Assembly (NCBI GenBank): GCA_900491605.1
Contig: UESW01005046.1
Coordinates: 250,589-314,588 of the forward strand
DNA from: Calamus simplicifolius
Taxonomy: Eukaryota > Streptophyta > Magnoliopsida > Arecales > Arecaceae
Reading direction: 5' to 3'
Length of the DNA: 64,000 bases
The notes under the pieces were generated by a model. It was not told where the DNA came from. It made no database searches and saw nothing but the letters and a program-made list of their open reading frames with translations. Each line of letters starts with the position of its first letter. Positions within the stretch are counted from its first letter, which is position 1. The position numbers and the translations under genes are program-made. This document shows positions 1 through 10,623 of this stretch, piece after piece.

Positions 1-670
1 AAAATGACTTTTGCCTACGATTTTCGCACCTACGATTTTAAAATCGTAGGCAAAAGATATCTTTCCCTACAATTTTTTAAAAATCGTAGGCAAAGATTTC
101 ATAGTCAAAAGGTTAGAACCTTTCCCTATGATTTTAAAATATCATAGGGAAAGGTCCAGAGCCTTTACCTACGATTTTCACAAAAATCGTAGGGAAAGGC
201 TATGGATCTTTCCCTATGATTTTTTTTGAAAATCGTAGGGAAAGGCTATATCAAATATTTGGAGGCAAAATCTTCCTCCAAAATTTTTCTGAAAAAATCA
301 TTCCCTACGATTTTTTGAAAATCGTAGGGAAAAATCCAGAGCCTTTCCCTATGATTTTTTGAAAATCGTAGGGAAAGACTTTTTATTTTTCTAAGAAGTC
401 TTTCCCTACAATTTTCACAAAAATCGTAGGGAAAGGTCAAGAGTCTTTCCCTACGATTTTCACAAAAATCGTAGGGAAAGGCTCAAGAGCCTTTTATGGA
501 AAGGATGCAGACTTTTACCTACGATTTTTACGAAGATCGTAGGAAAAAACAGCCAACCTTTCCCTACGAATTTAATAAAAATCATAGAAAAAACCCTTTT
601 TTAGAAATCCAACCCTTTTCCTACGATTTTAACAAAAATTGTAAGAAAAGACTGTATACCTTTCCCAAAA
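1..670. repeat. Left subterminal palindromic repeats of CACTA 1
   Basis: About ten copies of TTTCCCTACGATTTT paired with AAAATCGTAGGGAAAGG, separated by a few bases, so that each pair can fold into a hairpin. Spacers vary and copies near 560-650 are degenerate. The same motif pairs recur at 7270-8260, supporting one element with matching subterminal regions. Confidence 0.85.
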
Positions 671-1202
671 TCAAATTTTAGATTTACTATATTTATATTA
701 ATTATATATTTTATATGATATTATTAATAATTATAAATATTAATATAACTATTTATTTCTTATACTGTATTTATAATTATATTGTTATTTATTATACGGT
801 TAACGTGTTATATATATAATATTCTTAGTAATATATTACTATAGTTTCTTTAATACTATATTATTATTTACATATATTATATATAGTAAATATGTATTTA
901 TATATAATACATAAAAATAAAATATATTATATAATATTTTTTTATATAATAAAATAATTACTTATTATAATATTGTAGTATACTATAATTTATTATGTAT
1001 TATCATATTGTTAATAAAATTATTAATCTTATATTGTTAGGTGGTGAGACAAAGGATAATCTATTTTGTGGTGGCAATGGAAGGCTAAAAATAAAATTAA
1101 CTTAAAAGAAAGGTTAAACATAACCTGTTTAATGCACGGGCTGAGGTTTTATTAGCGTGCCAGCAATGGAAATAAAAGGATAGGGCTCTCTACATCGCGC
1201 AT
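671..1202. other. AT-rich spacer, no gene seen
   Basis: Very AT-rich low-complexity DNA up to about 1040, then about 150 bases of unique-looking sequence before the nested hAT-like element. No coding or RNA signal was recognised. Confidence 0.6.
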
Positions 1203-1629
1203 GATGCAGGTAGGCATGGGCACTGGGCCGTGCTTGGCACGGCACGGCCCAGGCCTACCGTGCCAAAGAAGTTGACATGCCGTGCTTGGCACGGCCCATT
1301 AACAAATGGGTCGTGCCAGAGAAGTTGCGGGGCCGTGCCAGGGACGGCTCGATAAAAAAATTTGGAATTTGGCACGACCCGTGACCCATCAAGAAATGGG
1401 TCACGGGCCATGCCAAAACGATCATTCTGGCCCGTTTTGTGGGCAAGGCCATGGCACGGCCCACAAAGGCCCATGGCCCTACTGTGCCGTGCCATGGCAC
1501 GGCCCACAAAATGGCCCAGAAGGGCCGTTTTGGCACAGCCCAGAAGGGCCATGCTAGAACGGCCCTTCTGGGCCCACAAGGGCCGTGCCATGGCACGGCT
1601 GGTGCCTAGGTGCACACAGTTGGGCCTAT

Positions 1630-3113
1630 GCGCACACGATCTGACGGTTGCGATCAATCGAAGCCATGATCCCGATCGGCGATGATCGATCCGACGGTTG
1701 CGATCGATCCGATCGAAGACGATCCAACGATTACGATCGATCCAAGCCATGATCCTAATCGGCGATGATTGATCCAACGGTTGCGATCGATCCGATCGAA
1801 GACAATCCGACGGTTGCGATCGATCCATGCCATATCCCGATCGGCGATGATCGATCCAACGGTTGCGATCCATTCGATCGGAGACGATCCAATGGTTGCG
1901 ATCGATCCAAGCCATGATCTCGATCGGTGATGATCGATCCGACTGTTGCGATCCATCCGATTAGAGACGATCCAACGGTTGCAATCGATCCAAGCCATGA
2001 TCCCAATCGGTGATTATCGATTCGACCGTTGCGATCCATCCGATCAGAGACAATCTGATGGTTGCAATCGATCTAAGCCATGATCCCGATTGGTGATGAT
2101 CGATCCGACGATTTGGATCCATCCGATCGGAGACGATCCGATGGTTGCGATCGATCCAAGCCATGATCCCGATCGGCGATGATCGATTCGATGGGTGCGA
2201 TCAATCTGATCGGAGATGATTCGACGATTGTGATCGATCCAAGCCATGATCCTGATCAGCGATGATCGATTCGACGGTTGCGATCGATCCAATCGGAGAT
2301 GATCTGACAGTTGCGATCGATCCATGCCATGATCCCGATCGGCAACGATCGATCCGACGGTTGCGATCCATCCGATCAAAGATGATCCAATAGTTGCGAT
2401 CGATCCAAGCCATGATTCCGATCGACGATGATCATCCAACAGTTGCAATCCATCCGATCGGAGATGATCCTTTAGTTGCGATCGATCCAAGCCATGATCC
2501 TGATTTAGGATGATCGATCCAACAGTTGTGATCCATCCGATCGGCGATGATCCAACGGTTGCAATCGATCCAAGCCATGATTCCGATCGGCGATGATCAA
2601 TCGTACCGTTGCGATCAATCTGATTGAAGACGATCCTTCGGTTGCGATCGATCCAAGCCATGATCCCGATCGGTGATGATCGATCCGACGGTTGCGATCC
2701 ATCCAATCGGAGATGATCCTTCGGTTGCGATCGATCCAAGCCATGATCCCAATGGGAGATGATCGATCCAATAGTTGTAATCCATCCGATCAGAGACGAT
2801 CCGACGGTTGCGATCGATCCAAGCCATGATCCCAATTAGGGATGATCGATCCGACGGTTGTGATCTATCCCATCGGCAATGATTCGATGGTTGCAATCGA
2901 TCCAAGCTATGATTCCGATCGGCGATGATCGATCGGACCGTTGCGATCAATTCGATCGGAGACGATCTGACAGTTGTGATCGATCCAAGCCATGATCCTG
3001 ATTGGCGATGATCGATCCAACGGTTGCGATCGATCCGATCAGAGACGATCCGACGGTTGCGATCGATCCATGCCGTGATCCTGATCGGCGATGATCGATC
3101 CGACAGTTGTGAT
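1630..3113. repeat. ~83-bp satellite array, type 1
   Basis: Tandem monomers of about 80-85 bases with the core GATCCGACGGTTGCGATCGA then TCCAAGCCATGATCCCGATC, and a second half containing GGCGATGATCGATCC and CATCCGATCGGAGAC. Roughly 17-18 copies by eye, with scattered substitutions. It is GC- and GATC-rich inside AT-rich surroundings. Because the period is close to 84 bases, several frames stay open on both strands; these are not genes. The same core forms the larger array at 44830-48478. Confidence 0.92.
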
Positions 3114-3239
3114 CTTTCTATTTTTTTCCTTACTTATTGTATTATGTTCTGGAGGTCAGGCCTAGCTCTCCTCCCTTCTGTACCATTTTGATTTTAAATT
3201 AATAAACTGGTAGGGTTTCTGCCAAACAGAAAAAAAATT
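3114..3239 (+). repeat. LINE 3'-tail-like fragment
   Basis: A short unit with pyrimidine-rich start, TTAATAAACTGGTAGGG, and an A-run end resembles the 3' end of plant LINEs. It sits between the satellite and the right hAT arm. Call made from pattern only. Confidence 0.35.
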
Positions 3240-3348
3240 TTGGGCTCGGCATGGCATGGTTCACAGGGCTGTGCCGGCACGGCCCATCTAGGCCTGTGCC
3301 GTGCCGTGCCATAGGCGGCATGGCCCAGTGCCTACCTCTAGATGCAGG

Positions 3349-3990
3349 TGCATCCTGCATCGCATACAGTGATTAATTTGGTGTCAACGCATAATCTTGG
3401 GCCATTTGGTGTCTATGAAATTCTTGAAAAATTATGCGGTGGCTTCAGGAGTTCTGGCCCGAATATGTAGGTCTCTTAGGTGCTTTTTACCCCCCTCTAC
3501 AGGTTAGGTTCCAGCCTTCTAGGGTTTCGGATTCGATTTTGATCATGCTGCTATTAAAATTGATCTGGATGGATCAAGTTGGGCCATATTCTATATGCAA
3601 TTATTTTTTTTCCTTACAATGATGTTGCCTGCAATTATCTGAGTGGCTGACAAAATGGAAATGGCTAAGCATGCTTATTATTACTATTGTCCAATAAAGC
3701 TTCCTTGCCGTCCATGTGGTTAGTACATAGAACATCCATCTAAGACGGTAGTTTGGAATGATTGTCATTTCTAAAAATAAAAATGTAATTTTTATTTTTA
3801 AAATTTATAATAAAAAAATATCGTTGATCATCATCATTATTTTTATTTTTTATAATTTTGATAACAAAAATATATTTGAAAACTTTTGTTATTTTATTTT
3901 TATTTCTTTTATACAATAAGAAATGGTTTTAAGAAACTTTTTTTTATAAAGTTATTTTCATTTTGGAAGTAAATTAATCTGCAAATATTT
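3349..3990. other. Unannotated interior of CACTA 1
   Basis: No recognisable gene. A 62-codon open frame at 3434-3622 matches nothing I recognise. AT-rich from about 3770. Confidence 0.5.
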
Positions 3991-3994
3991 TTTC

Positions 3995-4215
3995 TAAAAG
4001 TTTTTCCCTATAACTTTCATAAAATCATAGAAAAAGATATAGGACCTTTCCTTACAATAGATTGAAAATCATAAGGAAAGACTATTTTATTCTCAACAAA
4101 ATTTTTAATTTCATTTGGAGGCAAAAGCTTCCGCCAATTTTTTTGGAAAAAGTTATCTTTCCCTACGATTTCATAAAATTCGTAGGGAACGAAAATCTTT
4201 TCCTACAACATAAAA
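3995..4215. repeat. Internal copy of CACTA 1 subterminal-type repeats
   Basis: Several TTTCCCTACGATTTC / AAATTCGTAGGGAA-type motifs, some degenerate, lie mid-element directly before the captured gene fragment. This is unusual because such motifs are normally confined to element ends. It may mark a remnant end of an earlier, related insertion or a rearranged terminus. Confidence 0.7.
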
Positions 4216-4450
4216 AAAAAGTTGCAGGCAAAGCAAAAAAAACTTAAGCTTTTCGTTCACCCAAACGCCTCTGCCCTAACCGAGTTCCACCCTAACGCCT
4301 CTGCCCTAACTCCCGTCCTCTCCTCCACCGACCCGGCCGCCCTCCCTCGACTCCCGAGTTCCCCCTCTCTGTTGGTCATCCCACTCCGTTTCGATTTCTT
4401 TCAACAAACGCGATAAAAAGACGAAGAAAGGGAGAGAGAGTCTTATTTTG

Positions 4451-4812
4451 CCGCTGTGGAAACGGGCGGAGCTCCTCCACAAGGCGGCGGCCATCCTCAA
4501 AGAGCACAAGGCCCCATCGCCGAGTGCCTTGTCAAGGAGATCGCCAAGCCTGCCAAGGACGCTGTCACCGAGGTAACTCACGTCCTGGTTCTCTTATCCA
4601 ATATTTACAAGAATCTTCTTCTTCTTTTTTCCCTCTCTCCTTTTCAAATGTATTTTTTTTTTTGCTATGTTTTGTTTTTTTAGGTGGTCAGGTCAGGGGA
4701 TCTGGTGTCTTATACGGCGGAGGAGGGGGTTCGGATACTTGGGGAGGGCAAATTTCTGGCGTCTGATAGCTTTCCCGGCAACGAGCGCAACAAGTATTGC
4801 CTCAGTTCTAAG
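4451..4812 (+). pseudogene. GAPN: Captured two-exon fragment of non-phosphorylating glyceraldehyde-3-phosphate dehydrogenase
   Basis: GAPN (ALDH11 family) is a cytosolic enzyme that oxidises glyceraldehyde-3-phosphate to 3-phosphoglycerate with NADP. Exon 1 (4451-4572) encodes PLWKRAELLHKAAAILKEHK, then after a one-base loss near 4514 continues as IAECLVKEIAKPAKDAVTE. It ends at a GT donor (4573). A 111-base intron ends in TTTTTTAG. Exon 2 (4684-4812) encodes VVRSGDLVSYTAEEGVRILG and then GEGKFLASDSFPGNERNKYC. The match to plant GAPN is colinear, intron retained, covering only an N-terminal part before the catalytic core. The frameshift and lack of the rest make it non-functional. Location inside CACTA 1 indicates gene-fragment capture from genomic DNA, intron included, rather than retrocopy. 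The GC-rich stretch 4250-4450 upstream may be captured too. Confidence 0.88.
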
Positions 4813-7139
4813 GTACCTCCCTTTTTTTCTTAAAAAGTCTTTTGTCTTATAAGGATTTCTAGTTAATTCCAGCAATTGGAAAGGACCTGATCCTATGAGA
4901 GCTGTGAGAGTATCAAGGACAGCGCATGGGACCTGAGAGATGCTTCTTTAGATGTTCTTTAGGACAATAAGGCAAACAATAAATTTTCCGAGGAATAAGT
5001 CTAGAGACAGGACAAGCAGTTGCTGGAATTGCATCAGCAAAGATGACCGTATTCACACGACTCAACTGGAAAAAGGTTTTGGATCCCTGTGTTTGGAGGG
5101 GAATGAGTTGGTTCAAAAGCTATATATCCAGATTGGAAAGGCGTGGATGTCTTTGCTCATTGATTTTGATCTCTCCTCAACATCAGAACTTTTACGGTTG
5201 TTTCTTCCCTATGGTCTTATAGGTGTTATCTTGAAATCTACAAGCTGAATACGTAACCATGTGAATGAAATAAAATTGTTTGTAAAATTGTGAGTTCCTT
5301 TTATGGCTTAGAGAAAGTAAAATTCATCAATTTTGTTTAAAAAGCACAACATTGCATGGTTTATGAATGTAAATTCTAGGCTCTAAAGCAGAACTTCAGG
5401 ATATGACTGCCATAATGATGTTCCTGTGACTCAAAATCAAGTGGATCATATTTTGAACTTCTATGGATTGTTTACTCCTTTAACATGAAACATCTCTTTG
5501 CAGTTCTGCACTAGCATAAAGCGGCACGGGAAAAGTAATTGATTAATTTTTGATTGATGGCTGTTACTCCATCAACTAGTTATTGGTTTGTTTGAGCTTG
5601 ATTTTCCTAATTTTCTTAATAGCTGCAGCTGTGCTTCTTTCTTTGCTAGGCACATGGTGTATATGTGGCAGGGCGGTACCAGGGGTGGACCTCCCCTAGT
5701 GCCAAAGAACTCTCTCTCCGGTCTTAATAAAGATTGGACTTGATTTAATTCTTTGATAGAATGGCCATGATATTATACCAATAGGTCAGCTGTCACCTTC
5801 ACCTAAATATTCTCTTGGAGTTGCCACAAAGTAACCCAATCAAAGCATCATCGTAGAGAATGGTAATCCCATCACTCTTGAGCAACTATCTAATTTCTTA
5901 GGTGCTTAGGTATGCTGTCTATTCTTCTCCTGTATCCATTTGTAGTTGTATTCTTTTTAAAGTTGTCAAGACTATATTCTTCTCCTATTGGTATTGTAGT
6001 TGCCTTGTTTATTTATTTGTGTGTGTATGTGTGCATTTTCGCTGACTTAAGTTTCAATTGCATTTTTCTGTATCAAAATTCAAATAGATATGTAGCACAT
6101 TATTGGTTGCTTATAGGTCGGCCTTTTAACACATTATTGCATTCTTCTGCTTTGTATTTTCTTTTGAATTTTTTTTTTTTTTTGACATTCATAGTTTCAT
6201 ATTCAGCTTATTCATATCTTGTTAAAAGACTTATGTGTGCATATTATTTAAGTTCATTTACCATTTCAATCAACCAATTCTATACTTTATTGTTTGGAAT
6301 AACCTTTATTTCTTCAACATTAATTATGATTTGTTTTATCTTGCCACCATAGAATGCTTTTTAAGATCCTCAAAACCATCTAATTTGTTAAAAAAAAAGT
6401 GACAGAGTCAAGCTGGTATGACAATAGGAATTACAGTTCAGATAGCATGGTTAATGACTCTCTATTTGCTTGCTGATTTTTTAGAGATGCTAAAAGGGCA
6501 TTCAATCAAGTTGTACTCTATTACAAGTTGCCATAATTCTGATTTAATAATTCATTTTCTTTGAGCATAAAAATTGACCAAATATAAACATTTTTAATAC
6601 TTGTTTTTTACTCTTGCAGGAAGCAATTTCGATACCCTGAAAGGATCTTTCAAGGAAAGTGAGCAAAGTGTACTTTGGCATGAGAGGTCTCAATGATGTC
6701 TTATTGGAACATTTATGAATTACAATGTCATTCTAGGGCATTGCTTACTCTAGTATTGTTTAAAATAGAGCTAGAAAACTGGAGAAGTCATTTATGAATT
6801 GGACCTTTATAAAGTGTCCAGGACCTTATGTTGTGTTGTCTTATTCATGTGTTTTGATGTTTTATGTTAGTTGTGGATATTGTGATTGATATGGAACTTT
6901 CATTTATTAATTATTTTGATGTTTATCCTTTGTTGTCATTATGTAAAAATTTTGTATATGTAATGGATATTGTATGTAAAGAACCATTATTTTTATTGAT
7001 ACGGTTTTTAATATTTAAAAAATATGAAACAAACAAATTATATTTTATTTAAATAAAATACACAAAATATTAAAAAATTTAAATAGAAATATAATTTTAA
7101 AATATTAAATAATTTAAAATAGAATAAATATAACTTTTG
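4813..7139. other. CACTA 1 interior without recognised gene
   Basis: Mostly AT-rich unique sequence. A 98-codon open frame at 4952-5248 and a hydrophobic 146-codon frame at 5912-6352 have no recognised similarity and coding-unlike composition. A CAG acceptor-like site at about 6620 precedes a short purine-rich stretch, but no exon could be assigned. This part may include further captured gene sequence that I cannot identify. Confidence 0.45.
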
Positions 7140-8274
7140 TATACGTTTGCAGACATATTTTGTAAGGAAAAAAAGAAAAAAAATATGTATTTATTATTTT
7201 TTCCTATGATTAAATTTATTCTTGCAGGTAAAAATGGTTAAAAAATAATAATTTAAAAAAGAATCATTAAAAATTATTATTAACAAACTTCTTTCTATGA
7301 TTTTTAGAAAAATTGTTGGGAATTATGTTGATAAAAAATATTTTTTTGATTTTTTCCTACGATTTTAAGGTTTTTCGTAGGGAAAGGAATCATTAAAAAT
7401 TATTACTAACTAACTTTTTTCTACGATTTTTCTTAAATCATAGGAAAAGATATGGATAAAAAATATATTTTATTTTTTCCTATGATTTTGGGATTTTTAG
7501 TAGGGAAAGAAATCATTAAAAATTATTACTAGCTAATTTTTTCCTACGAGAAAAATTGTAGGGAAAGATGTGGATTAAATTTTTTTTTGAATTTTTTCCT
7601 ACGATTTTAGGGTTTTTCGTAGGGAAAGAAATTATTAAAAAAATTTATTAGCCAACTTTTTCCTACGATTTAAGAAATTTGGTAGGGAAAGATGTGGATA
7701 AAAAATTAATTTTTTGATTTTTACCTACGATTTTGGGGTTTTTCGTAGGGAAAGAAATCATTCAAAATAATTATTAGCCAACTTTTCCCTATGATTTTAA
7801 GAATTTTCGTAGGGAAAGATGCGAATAAAAAATATTTTTTTTGATTTTTCCCTACGATTTTGGGGTTTCTCGTAGGGAAAGAAATTATTAAAAATTATTA
7901 TTATCCAACTTTTCATACGATTTTTCTTAAAATCGTAGGGAAAGATATGGATAAAAAAATATTTTTTTGATTATTTCCTACAATTTTTCATCTTCGTAGG
8001 CAAAAGTTTTCAAATTCAAATTTGTATTTCAAATTCTAGTCACTCTATCCCTACGAAATATGAACTTTTCCCTATGAAAAAAATTGTAGGGAAAAGGTCT
8101 AATCTTTGCCTACGATTTTGAAAGTCGTAGACAAAGGCTTTCCTGACGCATCTTTGCCTACGATTTTTTTTCGTAGGGATAAGTTCAAAAATCGTAGGGA
8201 AAGGCTTTTCCTATGATTTTTCTATCTTTTCCTACAAAAAAAAATCGTAGGCAAAAGTCATGTTTCTTGTAGTG
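7140..8274. repeat. Right subterminal palindromic repeats and terminus of CACTA 1
   Basis: A repeated block alternates TTTTCCTACGATTTT with TTTTCGTAGGGAAAG and a spacer AAATCATTAAAAATTATTA, period about 110 bases, for roughly seven copies, then denser palindromes to the CTTGTAGTG end. The regular spacing differs from the irregular left side. Confidence 0.85.
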
Positions 8275-8277
8275 CAA

Positions 8278-9354
8278 CAAAAGAATCATCCTGAGGCAGC
8301 ACATCAGTTAGCTTGGCAGCTAACTAAGTGAAAGTCAGTTAGCTCTTTAGCTAACTAACAGAGAAAATGTAACGGCAGAGAGAAAAAATTCATGCTATCA
8401 TAGTTAGCTCTCAGCTAACTTAATTTGAAATCCACTCGGCTGCAGGAGAAGAACAAGACAGCTAGTTAGCTGAATAGCTAACTGAAGAATGGACAAATTA
8501 GCTCACGAGCTAACTAGAAGCAAAAGCAACATATTGTCCATCCAGCTTAGTTAGCTCACCAGCTAACTGAGCAAAAGGGCAACCATCCATTCTGATATAA
8601 TAGTTAACTCTCCAGCTAACTAACCAACAGTCAGCTAGCTCTTTAGTTAACTGAATTTTGAATCCCCACGGCTGAGACGTTCCCTGTGAAAATCAGTTAG
8701 CTGAGCAGTTAGCTCCAGGATGAAATAGTTAGCTAAGCAGTTAACTAAAAGAAACGTCAGCTAGCTAGAAGGAGTTTCAGTTAGCTAACAAGACATCCAG
8801 CCAGCTAGCTAAATTGGAGGGTGTTCGGATGCACTGTGATGAGCAAATCAGTTAGCTAAAGGAATTCCAGCTAGCTAACAAGCTAGCTCACCAGTTGACT
8901 AAAAGAAAAGGACGTTCGGCCAGGCACCTGAGACAAGTTTCTTAGTTAGCTGAAATGCTCCAGCTAGCTAATAAACTAACTCACCAGCTAGCTAAAAAAG
9001 GAGGACGTTCGTCCATCTAACTGAGACGAGCATTTTAGTTAGCTGAAGAAACTTCAGCTAGCTAACAAGCTAGCTAAATAGCTAGCTAAAATACAAGATC
9101 ATTCGGCCCAATCACTGTGGCGAGAATTTTAGTTAGCTGAGTGGCATGCCAGCTAGCTTATTGAAAGAACAAGCTAGCTAACCAGTTAACTTCAAGCAAA
9201 AATAAAAATATCTAAAGCAAAGTGAAATAAAGTACTTTCTTACCAGTCAATTTTGCATGAAGATACTTACTTGCAAGGCGACTAAACTTCCCTGTATCAA
9301 TCTTAGAATTGCTTAATTTGTTTTGTAATCATCAAAATCAATCTGGGGTCAACA
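8278..9354 (-). mobile_element. Reverse-strand LTR (Copia/Sirevirus-like), packed with TTAGCTAA palindromes
   Basis: The right edge ends ...GGGGTCAACA, so on the minus strand it starts TGTTGACCCC and continues with TTGATTTTGATGATTA. The last block is shared with the LTR start of Copia-2 (TGTTGACCCACTTATTGATT). From 8300 to 9200 it holds roughly forty short palindromic words built on AGTTAGCTAACT or AGCTAGCT. The left part is cut by the CACTA 1 insertion, so the rest of this element would lie before the window. It sits directly before the Copia-1 reverse transcriptase at 9355, so it appears inserted in that element; ATTAT (9355-9359) would be one side of its target duplication. Confidence 0.65.
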
Positions 9355-10612
9355 ATTATGAAATCTGGCAAATGGATGTCCGAACAGCTTTCCTGAATGG
9401 TGAGCTAGAAGAGGAGGTATATTATACAACCTGAAGGGTTCACATCCACAGATGAGTCAAAAGTGTGCAAGCTTCAAAGATCCATTTATGGATTGAAGCA
9501 GGCATCTTGGAGTTGGAACATGTGTTTTGATAAATATATCAAGACATATGGTTTCGTTTGGAATAGAGAAGAACCTTGTATTTACAAATGGGCTAATGGT
9601 TATGTGGTTGTATTCCTTGTATTGTATGTGGATGACATTCTCTTAATTAGGAATGACATCACAGCACTACAGGGAATAAAGGTCTGGTTGTCATCTCAGT
9701 TTTCTATGAAGGACTTGGGTGAAGCCTCTTATATACTTGGTATAAAAATCTATAGAGATAGATCTAGGAGGCTTCTGGGATTATCCTAATCTACGTACAT
9801 AGACAATATGCTGAAACGGTTCAACATGAAGAATTCCAAGAAAGGCTATCTCCCAATAGGCTATAGAATTTTTTCCTCCAAAAAGGATTGTGCAACAACT
9901 CCTGAGGTAAGAGAGGGTATGAGTAGGATTCCATATGCTTTAGCAATGGGTTCTATCATGTACGCTATGACATGTACTAGACCAGACGTGGCATATTCAC
10001 TAGGGATAGTGAGCATATACCAGTCTGACCCATGTGAAGCTCATTGAAAAGTAGTGAAGACTATTCTTAAGTATTTATGACATACTAAGGACCAATGGCT
10101 AATTTATGGAGAACCTGACTTAAAACTTACGGGGTATACTGACTCCAATTTTTAGTCAGATAGGGATGATAGCAAGAGTGTGTCAGGATTGATTTTTACC
10201 CTAAATTAAGGAGCGATCTACTAAAAAAGTTTCAAGCAACACACTGTGGCGGACTCTATTTATGAGGTAAAATATATTGCGACATTGGATGCAGCAAAGG
10301 AAGCTGTATGATTGCAAAAATTTTTAGGAGAACTGGGAGTAACACCTTCTCTGGATGGTCCTATTTCGGTGTATTGTGACAACACCGAAGCCATTGCTTA
10401 AGCCAAGAAGCCAAAGTTCCATCAACGCATCAAACATATTCTACACCGTTATCATCTTGTGTGAGAAATCATGGAGCGAGATAACATCGACCTTCAGAAG
10501 ATTGATGAAAGGAGAACCTAGCTGACCCATTCACTAAAGCTCTCGAAATCAAAGAATTTCATGACCATAAATGGAAGATGGGTATTAGATACTGTTCTGA
10601 GTGGCTTTAGTC
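9355..10612 (+). pseudogene. Copia-1 pol remnant (reverse transcriptase and RNase H)
   Basis: Ty1/copia polyprotein segment. The RT block begins YEIWQMDVRTAFLNGELEEE, includes SIYGLKQASWSWN, and has the catalytic YVDD at about 9625, followed by MKDLGEASYILGI. Further on, CTRPDVAYSLG and the RNase H motifs DNTEAIA and LADPFTKAL-like sequence can be followed to about 10600. Several stops and frame changes (for example after LLGLS at 9789, and around 10047-10330) break the frame. Gag, protease and integrase are absent, because the upstream side is replaced by a reverse LTR. The 3' LTR follows at 10624. Confidence 0.85.
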
Positions 10613-10623
10613 CAAGTGGAAGT

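Larger units (their letters stand above)
1211..3340. mobile_element. hAT-like non-autonomous element nested in CACTA 1
   Basis: The direct repeat GATGCAGG lies at 1203-1210 and 3341-3348, a perfect 8-bp target duplication as made by hAT transposases. The inner ends are inverted: left TAGGCATGGGCACTGGGCC, right (reverse complement) TAGAGGTAGGCACTGGGCC. Both arms are rich in GGCACGGCCC-type inverted words (1211-1625 and 3240-3340). No transposase is present. The body is occupied by a satellite array and a LINE-tail-like piece. The exact TIR alignment needs a short gap, so the termini are supported mainly by the duplication and the GC-rich arms. Confidence 0.7.
1..8274. mobile_element. CACTA (En/Spm) DNA transposon 1, left tip cut by window edge
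   Basis: The right end reads ...TTTCTTGTAGTG, the reverse complement of a CACTACAAGAAA terminus followed by ATGACTTTTGCC. The window itself opens with AAAATGACTTTTGCC, so the left terminus should lie only about nine bases outside the window. Both ends carry dense arrays of inverted TTTCCCTACGATTTT / AAAATCGTAGGGAAA motifs, as expected of CACTA subterminal regions that bind TNPA-like proteins. No transposase coding was recognised inside, so it is a non-autonomous element. It contains a nested hAT-like element, a satellite array and a captured GAPN gene fragment. The bases after the right end are CAA; the matching left target duplication cannot be seen. Confidence 0.88.

Noticed and set aside
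1..680. Evenly spaced short repeats at first glance like a CRISPR array
   Set aside because: Spacers are short and non-unique, the motifs are palindromic pairs, and the context is a plant CACTA end.
246..681. Short frames with FPYDF repeats at the window start
   Set aside because: Translations of CACTA 1 subterminal repeats.
1255..1685. Open frames rich in histidine, arginine and tryptophan on both strands
   Set aside because: Produced by GGCACGGCCC palindromic arms of the hAT-like element.
1654..2950. Long minus-strand open frames (up to 263 codons) full of DRNRRIDHRRSGSWLGSIAT-like repeats
   Set aside because: They are translations of the satellite, whose period is near a multiple of three, and overlap in several frames and on both strands.
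4306..4581. Minus-strand 91-codon open frame
   Set aside because: Antisense to the GAPN fragment and its GC-rich leader; no similarity recognised.
5912..6352. Hydrophobic 146-codon frame as a membrane protein gene
   Set aside because: T-rich AT sequence gives F/L/I/Y-rich frames by chance; no conserved motif or splice context.
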